Positions 16,384 to 25,444 of a DNA stretch of 28,556 nucleotides are shown here, piece by piece. A program made the position numbers and the translations under genes. The first letter of the stretch is position 1. Each line of letters begins with the position of its first letter. The notes beneath the pieces were generated by a model. The model was not told where the DNA came from. It did not search any database and saw only the letters and a list, made by a program, of their open reading frames with translations. Origin of the DNA: an uncultured Colwellia sp. (GTDB lineage Bacteria; Pseudomonadota; Gammaproteobacteria; Enterobacterales; Alteromonadaceae); assembly GCA_913020705.1 (NCBI GenBank), contig CAJWBY010000042.1, forward strand, positions 1 to 28,556, written 5' to 3'.

Positions 16384-19300
16384 TTGTTTGAGTTCACCTT
16401 GTCTTCTGAAAAATCAATCGTAATTTCACCTGAACCTAAATCTATCGACGTTATCAATATAGATAAGCTTTATAGTCGCCTTAAATTTACGCTAAAATCT
16501 GATCAATTTCGTTTGAAAAAACGTTTAGCTTCTAGCAAAAAAATTACTGTTGACGAAAAAAAGAAAAAAGCACTCAGTCAAATATCTGAACATATTGATG
16601 AATCAATTAGAAAAAAACAGCTTAAAATACAAAGTGTCCCAAAAATAACATACCCAGAAGCATTACCTGTCTCGCAAAATGCTGATGTTATTGCTAAAGC
16701 TATTTCAGAAAACCAAGTACTTATTATTGCAGGCGAAACAGGCTCCGGTAAAACCACTCAAATTCCAAAAATATGTCTTGCTTTAGGCCGTGGTATTGAC
16801 GGAATGATCGGACACACTCAACCACGGCGTATTGCAGCACGAACTGTGGCAACACGTATCGCGGACGAATTATCTACAAAGTTAGGTGACGCCGTTGGTT
16901 ATAAGGTCCGGTTTAATGACCTAGTTAGTGATCAAAGTTATATCAAACTAATGACTGACGGTATTTTATTAGCTGAAATGCAACATGACCGTTTATTAAG
17001 AAAATACGATACCCTAATTATTGATGAAGCTCACGAACGTAGTTTAAATATTGATTTTCTATTGGGATATTTACGAGAAATACTGCCTAAACGTCCAGAT
17101 TTAAAAGTGATTATCACGTCAGCAACTATCGATCCTGAACGGTTTTCAAGACACTTTGCTTCAGTTACAGGCGTATCAGCACCCATTATTGAAGTCTCGG
17201 GTCGTACATTCCCTGTTGAAATACTTTATCGTCCTCTTAATGCTGATAGTAACGATGAGACAGAAGAGGTAAGCAGCAACGATATCATTAGCGGTATTTT
17301 ACATGCTGTTGACGAGCTTGGTCATATTAGCCAAGGCGATATTCTTATCTTCCTTAATGGTGAACGTGAAATAAGAGATGCGGCGTCAGCTTTAGAAAAA
17401 GCAAATTTACGACATACGCAAGTTCTCCCTTTATATTCAAGATTAACGGTTCAAGAGCAGAATAGAATATTTAAACCACACAGCGGTCGAAATATTGTTT
17501 TAGCGACTAACGTTGCGGAAACAAGTTTAACGGTACCCGGTATAAAATACGTTATTGATCCTGGAACCGCTCGTATTTCTCGATACAGTTATCGAACTAA
17601 AGTACAGCGACTACCTATTGAAGCTATATCTCAAGCCAGTGCAAATCAAAGAGCGGGTCGTTGTGGACGTGTTTCAGCAGGTGTTTGTTTACGTTTATAC
17701 AGTGAAGATGATTTTCTTGGTCGTCCTGAGTTTACTGACCCAGAAATATTACGTACCAATTTAGCTACCGTTATTTTACAAATGCTCGCGCTTGATTTAG
17801 GTGAAATAAGCGACTTTCCGTTTGTTCAGCCACCTGATAGTCGTAACATAAATGACGGTATTTCTCTGCTTGAAGAGTTAGCTGCAATAGAAAAAAATCA
17901 AAGTAAAGTGGTCTTAACTAAAGCGGGAAGAATGCTAGCAAAATTCCCGACAGACCCACGCTTATCAAAAATGATTTTGTCTGCTATTGAACTGGGCTGC
18001 ATTGAGCAAATATTTATTATTGTTAGTGCAGTAAGTATTCAAGATCCGCGTGAACGTCCGCATGAAAAACAACAAGCAGCAGATGAAAAGCATAATCGTT
18101 TTAAAGATAAAGAGTCTGACTTTATAAGTTTACTCAATTTATGGCATTACATTGAAGAGCAACAAAAAGCACTGACCAATAATCAATTTCGAAATATGTG
18201 TAAGAAAGAATTTTTGGCTTATATGCGCATTCGAGAATGGCAAGACATTTTTAGTCAGCTTAAACATTCATTGCGTGATTTAAATATCCCGATGAGCCGT
18301 GTTGAGTTCACGCCGCAATCATTTGAAATCACCAATAATGACGCGAATAAAGACAAAGAGTCTACAGATAATAATAAAAACGATATTATTCACCAAGCCA
18401 TATTATCTGGCTTACTGAGTCACTTAGGTCAACTTGACGAAAATAGAGAATACAAAGGTGCGCGTAATAGTCGTTTCTTTATCTTCCCTGGTTCTGGTGT
18501 CGCTAAGAAGTCACCTAAGTGGATAATGGCTACAGAGTTGGTAGAAACGAGTCGTTTATTTGCCCGAATGGTTGCCAAGATAGACCCTCAGTGGATAGAA
18601 CCTCTAGCTGAACATCTCATTAAACGTAATTATAGTGAGCCGCACTGGGAGAAAAAACAGGGCGCAGTAATGGCGTTTGAGACCGTTATTTTATACGGTT
18701 TAACAATCGTGTCAAAACGAAAAGTTAACTTTAATCGTATTGAACCCCTCACTTGTCGAGAGATTTTTATTCGTGAAGCATTAGTCAATGGTGACAGTTC
18801 TATAAACGAAAATTTTTATCAACAGAATCATAAATTGGTTGCGAGCATTGAAAAGTTAGAACAAAAAGCACGTCGTAAAGATTTCTTAGTTGATGAAGAA
18901 CGTTTAGTTGAGTTCTATGATGAAAAACTACCAGAAACTATAGTCTGTCAGCGTAGTTTCCTCTCATGGTGGAAAAAATCGAAACAGAAAAATGCACAAT
19001 TACTTAATTTCACTGAAGCATTTTTATTAAATGAAACGTCTAAGGCTTTATCTGCTAAAGACTATCCAGATCTTTGGCAGCAGGGTAACTTAACTTTGCC
19101 ACTGAGTTATCATTTCACTCCAGGTGATATTGACGACGGTATTAGTTTACATATTCCTGTAGGTATTCTTAATCAGGTGGAAAACAATAATTTTGATTGG
19201 TTAATTCCAGCGCTTCGTTTAGAGCTTATTATTGCTTTGATTAAAGGTTTACCTAAATCATTACGTCGAAATTTTGTTCCCGCACCTAATTATGCAGAAG

Positions 19301-20427
19301 CCTGTTTATCTGCCATTAATGAGTTTGACGGTAAAATAGTTGATGCGATTGAAAAGCATTTATTAAGAATGACGGGCGTGCGTTTACCCGAAGATATTTG
19401 GCAAGATATTGAACTGCCTATTCATCTGAATATGAACTTTAAAGTGATTGATGAAAAGGGAAAACTGATCAATCAGGGGCGTAATCTTGATAGTTTGAAA
19501 GCTTCCTTACAAGGTAAGGTTAAAGCATCAATTAAAAAAGTCGCTGACAAAGGCATAGAGAGAGAAAAAATTACCGAATGGGACTTCAATGATATTCCAA
19601 AAGGTTATGAGAAAAACATTGCCAATATTACGATCAAAGCTTTTCCTGCTTTGGTTGATAAAAACAAAACTGTTGCTATTGAATTGTTCGAACAAGAAAG
19701 CCTTGCAGAGCAAGCGATGGTCAATGGTGTCAGCCGTTTAATATTGTTAAACATCCCTTCACCGGTAAAATATCTACAACAAAAACTACCTAACAAAGCC
19801 AAGTTAAGTTTATATTTCAATCCTTTTGGTTCTATACCTGACTTATTAGATGATTGCATTGTCGCGGCATGCCAGCACTTGGTGAAAGAACATGGTGAAA
19901 TACCTCGCACTCAACATGATTTCGAAAAAGCAAAAGACCATGTGCGCGCTGAACTCGCTGATTGTGTGTTAGCTTCAGCTTTAAAAGTAGAGAAAGTATT
20001 AACGTTAACGCATGAAATAGGTAAAAAATTAAAAGGTCGAATGTCATTAGATGTAATTCAAGCGCAAGCTGACATTAAAGAACAACTTGGATTACTTGTT
20101 TTTAAAGGCTTTGTTACAGCATCAGGACATCAACGTTTAGAAGATATAGCAAGATATTTACAAGCAATGCTAAGACGTATGGAAAAGCTTCCGGTTGACC
20201 CTAACCAAGATAGATTGAAAATGTTAGATATAGGCAAAGTGAATAATGTTTACCTAGCGTTACTGGCTAAACAAAGCCAAGGAAAGCCCATTGCTGAAGA
20301 AATCTTAGCGGTACGTTGGATGATGGAAGAGTTTCGTGTGTCGGTATTTGCACAAAACTTAAAAACCGCTTATCCAGTTTCAGCAAAACGAATTTTGAAC
20401 CATTTGAAAGCAATTTCAGCGAATTAG
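16384..20427 (+). CDS. hrpA: ATP-dependent RNA helicase HrpA (DEAH box)
   Basis: HrpA is a large cytoplasmic DEAH/RHA helicase acting on mRNA and, in E. coli, on stalled ribosomes. The product has 1347 residues (E. coli about 1300). Motifs in order: GETGSGKTTQ (Walker A, near 117), TQPRRIAARTVATRIA, IIDEAHERSLN (DEAH, near 214), ITSATIDPERF, NVAETSLTVPGIKYVID and QRAGRCGR. These are followed by winged-helix/ratchet and OB-fold regions (HQAILSGLLSHLGQ, near 680; GARNSRFFIFPGSG) and the long HrpA-specific DUF3418 C-terminus, ending VSVFAQNLKTAYPVSAKRIL. No ATG is available near the 5' end: TTG 16384 gives the longest product and TTG 16399, with GAG at 16390-16392, is an alternative. A short acidic insertion (NDANKDKESTDNNKND) precedes the OB region. 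It probably has its own promoter, because a palindrome separates it from the CBS gene. Confidence 0.96.
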   Translation: MFEFTLSSEKSIVISPEPKSIDVINIDKLYSRLKFTLKSDQFRLKKRLASSKKITVDEKKKKALSQISEHIDESIRKKQLKIQSVPKITYPEALPVSQNADVIAKAISENQVLIIAGETGSGKTTQIPKICLALGRGIDGMIGHTQPRRIAARTVATRIADELSTKLGDAVGYKVRFNDLVSDQSYIKLMTDGILLAEMQHDRLLRKYDTLIIDEAHERSLNIDFLLGYLREILPKRPDLKVIITSATIDPERFSRHFASVTGVSAPIIEVSGRTFPVEILYRPLNADSNDETEEVSSNDIISGILHAVDELGHISQGDILIFLNGEREIRDAASALEKANLRHTQVLPLYSRLTVQEQNRIFKPHSGRNIVLATNVAETSLTVPGIKYVIDPGTARISRYSYRTKVQRLPIEAISQASANQRAGRCGRVSAGVCLRLYSEDDFLGRPEFTDPEILRTNLATVILQMLALDLGEISDFPFVQPPDSRNINDGISLLEELAAIEKNQSKVVLTKAGRMLAKFPTDPRLSKMILSAIELGCIEQIFIIVSAVSIQDPRERPHEKQQAADEKHNRFKDKESDFISLLNLWHYIEEQQKALTNNQFRNMCKKEFLAYMRIREWQDIFSQLKHSLRDLNIPMSRVEFTPQSFEITNNDANKDKESTDNNKNDIIHQAILSGLLSHLGQLDENREYKGARNSRFFIFPGSGVAKKSPKWIMATELVETSRLFARMVAKIDPQWIEPLAEHLIKRNYSEPHWEKKQGAVMAFETVILYGLTIVSKRKVNFNRIEPLTCREIFIREALVNGDSSINENFYQQNHKLVASIEKLEQKARRKDFLVDEERLVEFYDEKLPETIVCQRSFLSWWKKSKQKNAQLLNFTEAFLLNETSKALSAKDYPDLWQQGNLTLPLSYHFTPGDIDDGISLHIPVGILNQVENNNFDWLIPALRLELIIALIKGLPKSLRRNFVPAPNYAEACLSAINEFDGKIVDAIEKHLLRMTGVRLPEDIWQDIELPIHLNMNFKVIDEKGKLINQGRNLDSLKASLQGKVKASIKKVADKGIEREKITEWDFNDIPKGYEKNIANITIKAFPALVDKNKTVAIELFEQESLAEQAMVNGVSRLILLNIPSPVKYLQQKLPNKAKLSLYFNPFGSIPDLLDDCIVAACQHLVKEHGEIPRTQHDFEKAKDHVRAELADCVLASALKVEKVLTLTHEIGKKLKGRMSLDVIQAQADIKEQLGLLVFKGFVTASGHQRLEDIARYLQAMLRRMEKLPVDPNQDRLKMLDIGKVNNVYLALLAKQSQGKPIAEEILAVRWMMEEFRVSVFAQNLKTAYPVSAKRILNHLKAISAN

Positions 20428-20527
20428 GCTGATTTTATCAACATTTGAGATTCTAAAATTTGACAGTAAACTATTCAATGGGTATAAAAGAGTCATTATA
20501 AAACTTAAATAACAATATGGAGTAGTA

Positions 20528-20827
20528 ATGGTTAACTTTGATGATAAACGAGATTTCTATCGGATGATGTTGAATAGTGATGTAACGGTAACCATTATCG
20601 ATGATGAAGCGAACAGTCAAATATTAGCAACTTGTCGAGATTTAAGTGCTACTGGAATGGCTATTGAAATGACACATCCCATAGAACTTAATACCAATGT
20701 TAAAGTGAGTTTACGATCTGCGAGTAGTAATGTTCAGCCGCTTGATGTTTCAGGAAAAATAGTACGAGTAACAGAAGAAGCTAATGAGTGTTATTTAGTC
20801 GGAATTAATATTGCTGAAATAGATTAA
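20528..20827 (+). CDS. Single-domain PilZ protein (c-di-GMP binding)
   Basis: This is a 99-residue protein made of one PilZ domain. Both c-di-GMP-binding signatures are present: RxxxR at residues 8-12 (DDKRDFYRMM) and DxSxxG at 38-43 (CRDLSATGMAI). A beta-barrel-like remainder ends YLVGINIAEID. Stand-alone PilZ proteins act as c-di-GMP receptors that control motility, adhesion or other partners by protein contact; the target is unknown. Start ATG 20528 has TGGAG at 20518-20522. It is 100 bases downstream of hrpA on the same strand and is closed by a strong bidirectional terminator (20851-20878). Confidence 0.93.
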   Translation: MVNFDDKRDFYRMMLNSDVTVTIIDDEANSQILATCRDLSATGMAIEMTHPIELNTNVKVSLRSASSNVQPLDVSGKIVRVTEEANECYLVGINIAEID

Positions 20828-20850
20828 CTAAAACTCCTACTAATAAACAA

Positions 20851-20878
20851 AAAAAACGAGCTTAAAAGCTCGTTTTTT
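20851..20878. terminator. Bidirectional intrinsic terminator between the PilZ gene and rlmI
   Basis: AAAAAACGAGCTT (20851-20863) pairs with AAGCTCGTTTTTT (20866-20878). The GC core is CGAGC/GCTCG with A-runs and T-runs on the two sides, so it can terminate both the PilZ transcript (plus) and the rlmI transcript (minus). Position between convergent stops (20827 and 20914) supports this. Confidence 0.9.
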
Positions 20879-20913
20879 ATCTCTATAAAATGTAATTATA
20901 TCTACAAATTTAA

Positions 20914-22104
20914 TTAGCTCACCTGACAAACTAATCCTTTCAAGTAGTAACCTTCTGGATAATTACTTGAAATAGGGTGATCACCGGCTTGTTGTAAACG
21001 CTCAACAAAATGCACTTCGCGACGAGCATCTAAAGCGGCATCAGCAACAACTTTCTGAAAAAGACTCGCTTCCATCAAACCAGAACAAGAAAAGGTCAGT
21101 AATATGCCGTTTGGCTTAAGCAATTGCATTGCAAGCATATTGATGTCTTTATAACCACGACAGGCACCGGTTAATTGCGCTTTTGATTCAACAAACTTTG
21201 GCGGATCAAGAATGATCATATCAAATTGACGTTTTTCTTCTCGGTATTGTCTGAGTAACTTAAATACATCAGCTTTAACAAAAGAAACGTTTTTGTCTTG
21301 TAAGTTATTAAGCGCAATATTTTCTTTGGCTAAATCTAGCGCAGATTGAGATACATCAACATTGATAACCTCTTTCGCGTCATTTGCAGCACAATGTAAT
21401 GCGAATGTCCCCGTGTAAGAAAAACAATTCAATACTGATTTATTTTTAGCATAACGACCAGCAGTAACACGTGAATCACGTTGGTCTAAATAGAAGCCTG
21501 TTTTATGGCCTTTAGCAATATCAACATTAATTGATAAGCCATGTTCTTTAATAATACATGCCGTTGATTCTAATGGCTCTGTTAGCCATCCTGTAATCGG
21601 TTCTAAGCCTTCCTTCTTACGTACATCAACATCTGAACGTTCATAAATACTGCAATCAGGGTATAGCTCTTTAAGAACTTCTACCAAGGTATAACGTTGA
21701 AAGTCAGCACCCGCACTTAATAGTTGGCAAACAATTAAATTGTCGTATTTATCAATAGTAATTCCGGGTAAGCCATCAGACTCACCGGCAATTAAGCGGT
21801 AACCTGTTAATCCACCTTGTTCAATAAACCATTCACGTCTTGATTGAGCGCTTAACAATTTATTACGAAAAAATTCACTGTCAATTTCTTCATTTTCATT
21901 GAAGCTCCAAACCCTCACTCGTATTTGCGATTCTGGAGAGTAAGCGCCCCGAGCAAGCCATTTTTCCTTGTGATCATAAACATCAACGGTATCACCTAAC
22001 ATCGGATTTCCCTTGATTTTATTGATGGCTTGAGAAAAAATCCAAGGATGTTTTCGTAATAAAGACTTCTCTCTGCTTACTTTTAAATAAATTCTTGCTG
22101 ACAT
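20914..22104 (-). CDS. rlmI: 23S rRNA m5C1962 methyltransferase RlmI
   Basis: This SAM-dependent methyltransferase modifies C1962 of 23S rRNA in E. coli. From ATG 22102-22104 the product has 396 residues, exactly the E. coli RlmI length, and begins [21 protein letters not shown] like the family. A longer in-frame start at 22179 would add 25 unrelated residues and is rejected. The domain order is an N-terminal PUA domain (to about 75), the EEHGL-like linker region, then a Rossmann methyltransferase domain. Key segments are [50 protein letters not shown] (SAM binding), [20 protein letters not shown], and [10 protein letters not shown], which carries the conserved cysteine of the m5C family. It is divergent from the acylphosphatase gene, as in E. 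coli (yccW-yccX). Confidence 0.96.
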   Translation of the reverse strand: MSARIYLKVSREKSLLRKHPWIFSQAINKIKGNPMLGDTVDVYDHKEKWLARGAYSPESQIRVRVWSFNENEEIDSEFFRNKLLSAQSRREWFIEQGGLTGYRLIAGESDGLPGITIDKYDNLIVCQLLSAGADFQRYTLVEVLKELYPDCSIYERSDVDVRKKEGLEPITGWLTEPLESTACIIKEHGLSINVDIAKGHKTGFYLDQRDSRVTAGRYAKNKSVLNCFSYTGTFALHCAANDAKEVINVDVSQSALDLAKENIALNNLQDKNVSFVKADVFKLLRQYREEKRQFDMIILDPPKFVESKAQLTGACRGYKDINMLAMQLLKPNGILLTFSCSGLMEASLFQKVVADAALDARREVHFVERLQQAGDHPISSNYPEGYYLKGLVCQVS

Positions 22105-22216
22105 GTGACTATACTTAATGAAAAGGTAAATGAAATTGCGCAGAGTGTAGTCAATGCAAGGCTCGTGTGCAATCTTCAAATAGAGTTATTTTAGTTTAAA
22201 GCCAGGAGTTATAAGT

Positions 22217-22486
22217 ATGAATGTAAGTTATATCGCCCATGTTAGCGGAAAAGTACAAGGGGTTTATTTTCGCGCGTCTAGTCAACAAATCGCTATAGAT
22301 CATGGTTTAAGTGGTTATGCAAAAAATTTAGATGATGGGGATTTAGAAGTTTTAATGTGCGGTGAGGAAAAAGAGGTCGACAAAATGTTGGAATGGCTGA
22401 CACATGGACCGCCAGAAGCTGAAGTCGCGCGTATGGAAAAGAAGCAGGTAAAATGGCAGCAGTATAACTTCTTTTCAATTAGTTGA
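22217..22486 (+). CDS. acyP: Acylphosphatase
   Basis: This small cytoplasmic enzyme hydrolyses acyl phosphates such as acetyl phosphate or 1,3-bisphosphoglycerate. The product has 89 residues, normal for the family. The signature HVSGKVQGVYFRAS (about 8-21) holds the phosphate-binding loop and catalytic Arg (R19), and LSGYAKNLDDGDLEVLMCG (about 31-49) carries the catalytic Asn (N37). They correspond to R23 and N41 of the well-studied enzymes. Start ATG 22217 has CAGGAG at 22203-22208. It shares a 112-base divergent region with rlmI, the same arrangement as yccX/yccW in E. coli, which supports both assignments. ybaK follows 95 bases downstream on the same strand. Confidence 0.94.
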   Translation: MNVSYIAHVSGKVQGVYFRASSQQIAIDHGLSGYAKNLDDGDLEVLMCGEEKEVDKMLEWLTHGPPEAEVARMEKKQVKWQQYNFFSIS

Positions 22487-22581
22487 TTTAAGATGAATGC
22501 AGATTTCTAATATGTAAGCACTTTATACTTTATAGTATTTTTTCCTAAATTTTAACATGATGTTATAAATTCGAGATTCAA

Positions 22582-23049
22582 ATGACACCAGGAATAAATC
22601 AAGTAAAACAAAACAAAGTTTCCCATATAATACATGAATACACTCATGATGAATCGAGTGAGTCTTATGGGCTCGAAGCTGCCGATAAAATGGGTATTAC
22701 TCAAGAAAGAGTCTTTAAAACGTTAGTGGTGACATTAGATAATAAGAATCTCGTTGTCGGAATCATTCCTGTTTCGTCTATGTTGAGTATGAAGCTTATA
22801 GCAAAAGCCGTGGGTGCAAAAAAGGCAACTATGGCTGATAAGCTTGATGTTGAACGTTCTACAGGATATGTTTTAGGCGGAGTCAGTCCTCTTGGTCAAA
22901 AGAAACGACTTAAAACAATTATCGATTCCTCAGCTAATAATTACTCTACAATTTACGTTAGCGCAGGTCGTAGAGGATTAGAAATTGAATTGAGTCCTGC
23001 TGATTTAGCAAAACTCACCAACGGAAAGTTTGTAGATATATGTCAGTAG
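22582..23049 (+). CDS. ybaK: Cys-tRNA(Pro) deacylase YbaK
   Basis: YbaK is a trans-acting editing protein that deacylates Cys-tRNA(Pro) made by mistake by prolyl-tRNA synthetase. The product has 155 residues, near the family's usual 155-160. The active-site lysine is present as K46 in ERVFKTLVV, the same number as in the Haemophilus protein. Other family segments are SYGLEAADKMGI (33-39 region), VVGIIPVSSMLSMKLIAKAVGAKK, TGYVLGGVSPLGQKKRL and YVSAGRRGLEIELSPADL. Start ATG 22582 has GAGA upstream (22571-22574). It appears to be transcribed alone or after acyP. It is convergent with the BLUF gene, with 45 bases between and no clear terminator. Confidence 0.94.
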   Translation: MTPGINQVKQNKVSHIIHEYTHDESSESYGLEAADKMGITQERVFKTLVVTLDNKNLVVGIIPVSSMLSMKLIAKAVGAKKATMADKLDVERSTGYVLGGVSPLGQKKRLKTIIDSSANNYSTIYVSAGRRGLEIELSPADLAKLTNGKFVDICQ

Positions 23050-23094
23050 ACTCTTCCTTGCGTTCATAATTATAAACTTTCGGTTAAACAGAGC

Positions 23095-23514
23095 TTAGGT
23101 AGATCTAATATTTTCTTTTAGCGCTAACATTAATTTATGTGTACTTTCACCAGACATTTCATAAGGATCAAAACTTGGAGTGCCTGAATATTTTAAATTT
23201 AGAGGATCTGTTAAGCTTGACTGAGGCATATACCCCATAGACCATTTTTCAAACTCTCTTTCTATAATCTCAGTGTAGCTGAGCATTATAATATTTGAAT
23301 GTCGCTTATCATTGAGAATTTGATGATAAGTATTATTTACTTTCTCTCTAGAGCCTTCAAGGCATTGTAAAAAATACTTGTTGTTGAAACAGAGTAAGCC
23401 AGTAACATTATTTTTGAGGTTATTTGACCTTGCTTTTTCCAAAATATTTTCAATATCTTCAGGTCCAAAGTGGCTACTTGTTTTACTTGTATAAATGAGT
23501 CGAACTAGAAACAT
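23095..23514 (-). CDS. Short BLUF-domain blue-light photoreceptor
   Basis: This is a flavin-binding sensor of the short BLUF class (PixD/YcgF-BLUF type), which signals through protein contacts. I start at ATG 23512-23514: AAGGTGA lies five bases upstream, and the protein then begins MFLVRLIYTS like PixD. A GTG at 23523 adds three residues. With this start the photochemical residues fall at the canonical PixD numbers: Tyr8 (LIYTS), Asn32 (NNLKNNVTGLL), Gln50 (YFLQCLEG), and Trp91 and Met93 (EKWSMGY). The protein has 139 residues, with the alpha-beta BLUF core to about 95 and a C-terminal tail (FDPYEMSGESTHKLMLALKE) for partner binding. No effector domain is fused. It is divergent from the racemase gene, with 191 bases between. 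Confidence 0.93.
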   Translation of the reverse strand: MFLVRLIYTSKTSSHFGPEDIENILEKARSNNLKNNVTGLLCFNNKYFLQCLEGSREKVNNTYHQILNDKRHSNIIMLSYTEIIEREFEKWSMGYMPQSSLTDPLNLKYSGTPSFDPYEMSGESTHKLMLALKENIRST

Positions 23515-23705
23515 AAAAATCACCTTTGTTAGTTACTTAAAAGGTAGTACATTAAAATTTTAATTACTATTATCAATTGAAAATAAGCTCATATTACTTT
23601 CAAGTAGATAAAACAATACTATTTATATAGTCTATCTAGTGAGATAAATGCAGTGTTTAGTAAACAAAAATACGCATATTAATTTAAAATTCTGGAGGGG
23701 GAAAA

Positions 23706-24407
23706 TTGAAAACAATAGGAATGTTGGGGGGTATGAGCTGGGAATCTACAGCGAGTTATTATAAAGCAATTAATGAAGGTGTTAATAATGAACTTGGTGG
23801 CTTAAATTCTGCAAAAATATGCCTATATAACGTGAACTTTGATGAAATTGAAAAGTTACAACATCAGGGGAAATGGAGCGAAACCGCAAAGATCTTATCA
23901 AATGCAGCAAAGTCCGTTGAAGCGGGTGGTGCTGACTTTCTTATCATTTGTACGAATACAATGCATAAAGTAGCTCCAGAAATTCAAGCGGAAATATCAA
24001 TACCTATTCTTCACATCGCAGACGCTACTGCTACTAAATTAGTTACTGATGGCATAACCAAAGTAGGATTACTTGGCACTCGTTTTACGATGGAACAAGA
24101 CTTTTATAAAAACCGTTTAGTTGACAATTTTAGTATTGATGTTCTTGTGCCTATTAGAGAAGACCAAACGATTATTCACGATATTATTTATAATGAATTA
24201 TGCAAAGGAGTCATAAACAATGACTCACGAGAACAATATTTGCGTATCGTTTCTGATTTATATACACAAGGTGCCGAAGCTGTAATATTAGGCTGTACTG
24301 AAATAGCTTTACTTATTAACCAAAAAGATACAAATGTGCCTTTATATGACACCACTGAAATTCATGCTGCTCAAGCTGTTAAATTAGCAATGATAGATGA
24401 TATTTAA
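23706..24407 (+). CDS. Aspartate/glutamate racemase-superfamily protein, YgeA-like
   Basis: This is a PLP-independent amino-acid racemase working by two cysteines. The product has 233 residues (E. coli YgeA has 230). Opening GMLGGMSWEST is typical of the YgeA group. The catalytic cysteines are C82 (LIICTNTMHKVAP) and C197 (VILGCTEIALLI), near YgeA C83 and C197, and both are intact. Also visible are VGLLGTRFTMEQDFY and PLYDTTEIHAAQAV near the end. YgeA has been reported to racemise amino acids such as homoserine, so the substrate here is open. The start is TTG 23706, with a very strong GGAGGGG at 23694-23700. It is divergent from the BLUF gene and followed by the PAS gene 132 bases later. A cell-wall D-amino-acid role or catabolism are both possible. 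Confidence 0.92.
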   Translation: MKTIGMLGGMSWESTASYYKAINEGVNNELGGLNSAKICLYNVNFDEIEKLQHQGKWSETAKILSNAAKSVEAGGADFLIICTNTMHKVAPEIQAEISIPILHIADATATKLVTDGITKVGLLGTRFTMEQDFYKNRLVDNFSIDVLVPIREDQTIIHDIIYNELCKGVINNDSREQYLRIVSDLYTQGAEAVILGCTEIALLINQKDTNVPLYDTTEIHAAQAVKLAMIDDI

Positions 24408-24539
24408 TGACCATGAATTGCAAAAGTAGCGACTAATAGTTTTTTTGTCTAAACTCTATTTATACAAATAGGTTTACGTAGTTATATAGCGTATTAACTT
24501 AAACAATAATAAACATTTGAGTTGAATATTAGGTTTTAT

Positions 24540-24917
24540 ATGTTTACTGAAAATCCAGAAGATTTTATATATAACTCATCAATTGGCGTTCACGCTGTGT
24601 CGCCTGAAGGTATTATTATTTATGCCAATGAATGTGAACTTGAAGTATTAGGTTACGAAAATAGTGAATATGTAGGCCATCATGTTTCAGAGTTTCAGAT
24701 CGACTCAAACTGTTTAGCTGACATGATGAATCGGTTGACGCGTTTTGAAAAATTAAAAAACTACCCTGCGAGGGTACAGGGGAAATTAGGGATTAGATAT
24801 ATCATCTACAACTCTAGCGTTTATGAGGAAAATGGTGAGTTTAAACATACACGATGTTATGGCACTGAAGTTGAAAAAGTTATCTATGATGTGTTTTTAA
24901 AACATTTTGAATTTTAA
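24540..24917 (+). CDS. Stand-alone PAS-domain protein
   Basis: This 125-residue protein is essentially one PAS domain. IGVHAVSPEGIIIYANECEL, then VLGYENSEYVGHHVSEFQID, KNYPARVQGKLGIRYIIYNS and GEFKHTRCYGTEVE follow the beta-strand pattern of PAS domains found at the input end of hybrid sensor kinases. Here nothing follows; the frame stops ten residues after the last strand (VIYDVFLKHFEF), with no kinase, GGDEF or HTH. I prefer ATG 24540 with TAGG eight bases upstream; TTG 24522 is in frame and would add six residues. The ligand cannot be inferred. It lies 132 bases after the racemase gene on the same strand, near the BLUF gene, so a shared sensory role is conceivable but not shown. Confidence 0.85.
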   Translation: MFTENPEDFIYNSSIGVHAVSPEGIIIYANECELEVLGYENSEYVGHHVSEFQIDSNCLADMMNRLTRFEKLKNYPARVQGKLGIRYIIYNSSVYEENGEFKHTRCYGTEVEKVIYDVFLKHFEF

Positions 24918-24984
24918 ATGTTAATAATCTAAACATTTTTAATCTAATAGGTAATAGTATGGTTTTCACGTATCTTGATATATT

Positions 24985-25004
24985 AGCCAACTAAATCGTT
25001 GGCT
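24985..25004. terminator. Weak hairpin after the PAS gene
   Basis: AGCCAAC (24985-24991) pairs with GTTGGCT (24998-25004) around a TAAATC loop, followed by TTAATAG. The stem is only seven bases and the T-tract is poor. It lies between the convergent PAS (plus) and DUF6435 (minus) genes. Confidence 0.4.
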
Positions 25005-25021
25005 TTAATAGAGATTAATTC

Positions 25022-25195
25022 CTACTTGGCCTTCTCTATTGCTAATATTTCCTGATTAATCTTTTCAGCTTCCTCTGTCAGCATAGAATATGACTTTATG
25101 TCACCATTTCTTTGTGCGTGCATAGCTTGCTCTAGTTTCGCTTCATAAGTTTTATTCAATTTTTTAATCGGATCTTTTTTAAATAATGAAAACAT
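25022..25195 (-). CDS. DUF6435-family small protein
   Basis: Translating the minus strand from ATG at 25193-25195 to TAG at 25022-25024 gives 57 residues: MFSLFKKDPIKKLNKTYEAK, followed by LEQAMHAQRNGDIKSYSMLT and EEAEKINQEILAIEKAK. The 'FKKDPIKKL...Y..KLEQA..AQRNGDIK.YS.L..EAEK' pattern is that of DUF6435, a family of about 55-60 residues in gammaproteobacteria with no known function. It is predicted to be two amphipathic helices, highly charged, with no signal peptide. AAGAG lies about eight bases upstream of the start. It stands alone, convergent with the PAS gene. Confidence 0.85.
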   Translation of the reverse strand: MFSLFKKDPIKKLNKTYEAKLEQAMHAQRNGDIKSYSMLTEEAEKINQEILAIEKAK

Positions 25196-25444
25196 ATCAA
25201 ATACTCTTTAGTGTGTTATTTAACTCTATACGCATATAAACCTATTTCAGTTCTATTATCACCAATATTCTAATCTCATTAAACGAACAAATAAGCCACT
25301 TTTTTTGATATTTAGGTAAAGACCTGTAGATTTTAATAAACACTGTAAAACACATGAACCTTTACTCTTTACCATAGGTCGCTGTATTCTATAAGTTATA
25401 AGAATCTAGCTGAATGGCCAATCATTATTTTTTGGAAAACTATT

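Noticed and set aside
22105..22179. N-terminal extension of RlmI (25 extra residues)
   Set aside because: The E. coli length and N-terminus match exactly from ATG 22104; the extension lies in the divergent promoter region shared with acyP.
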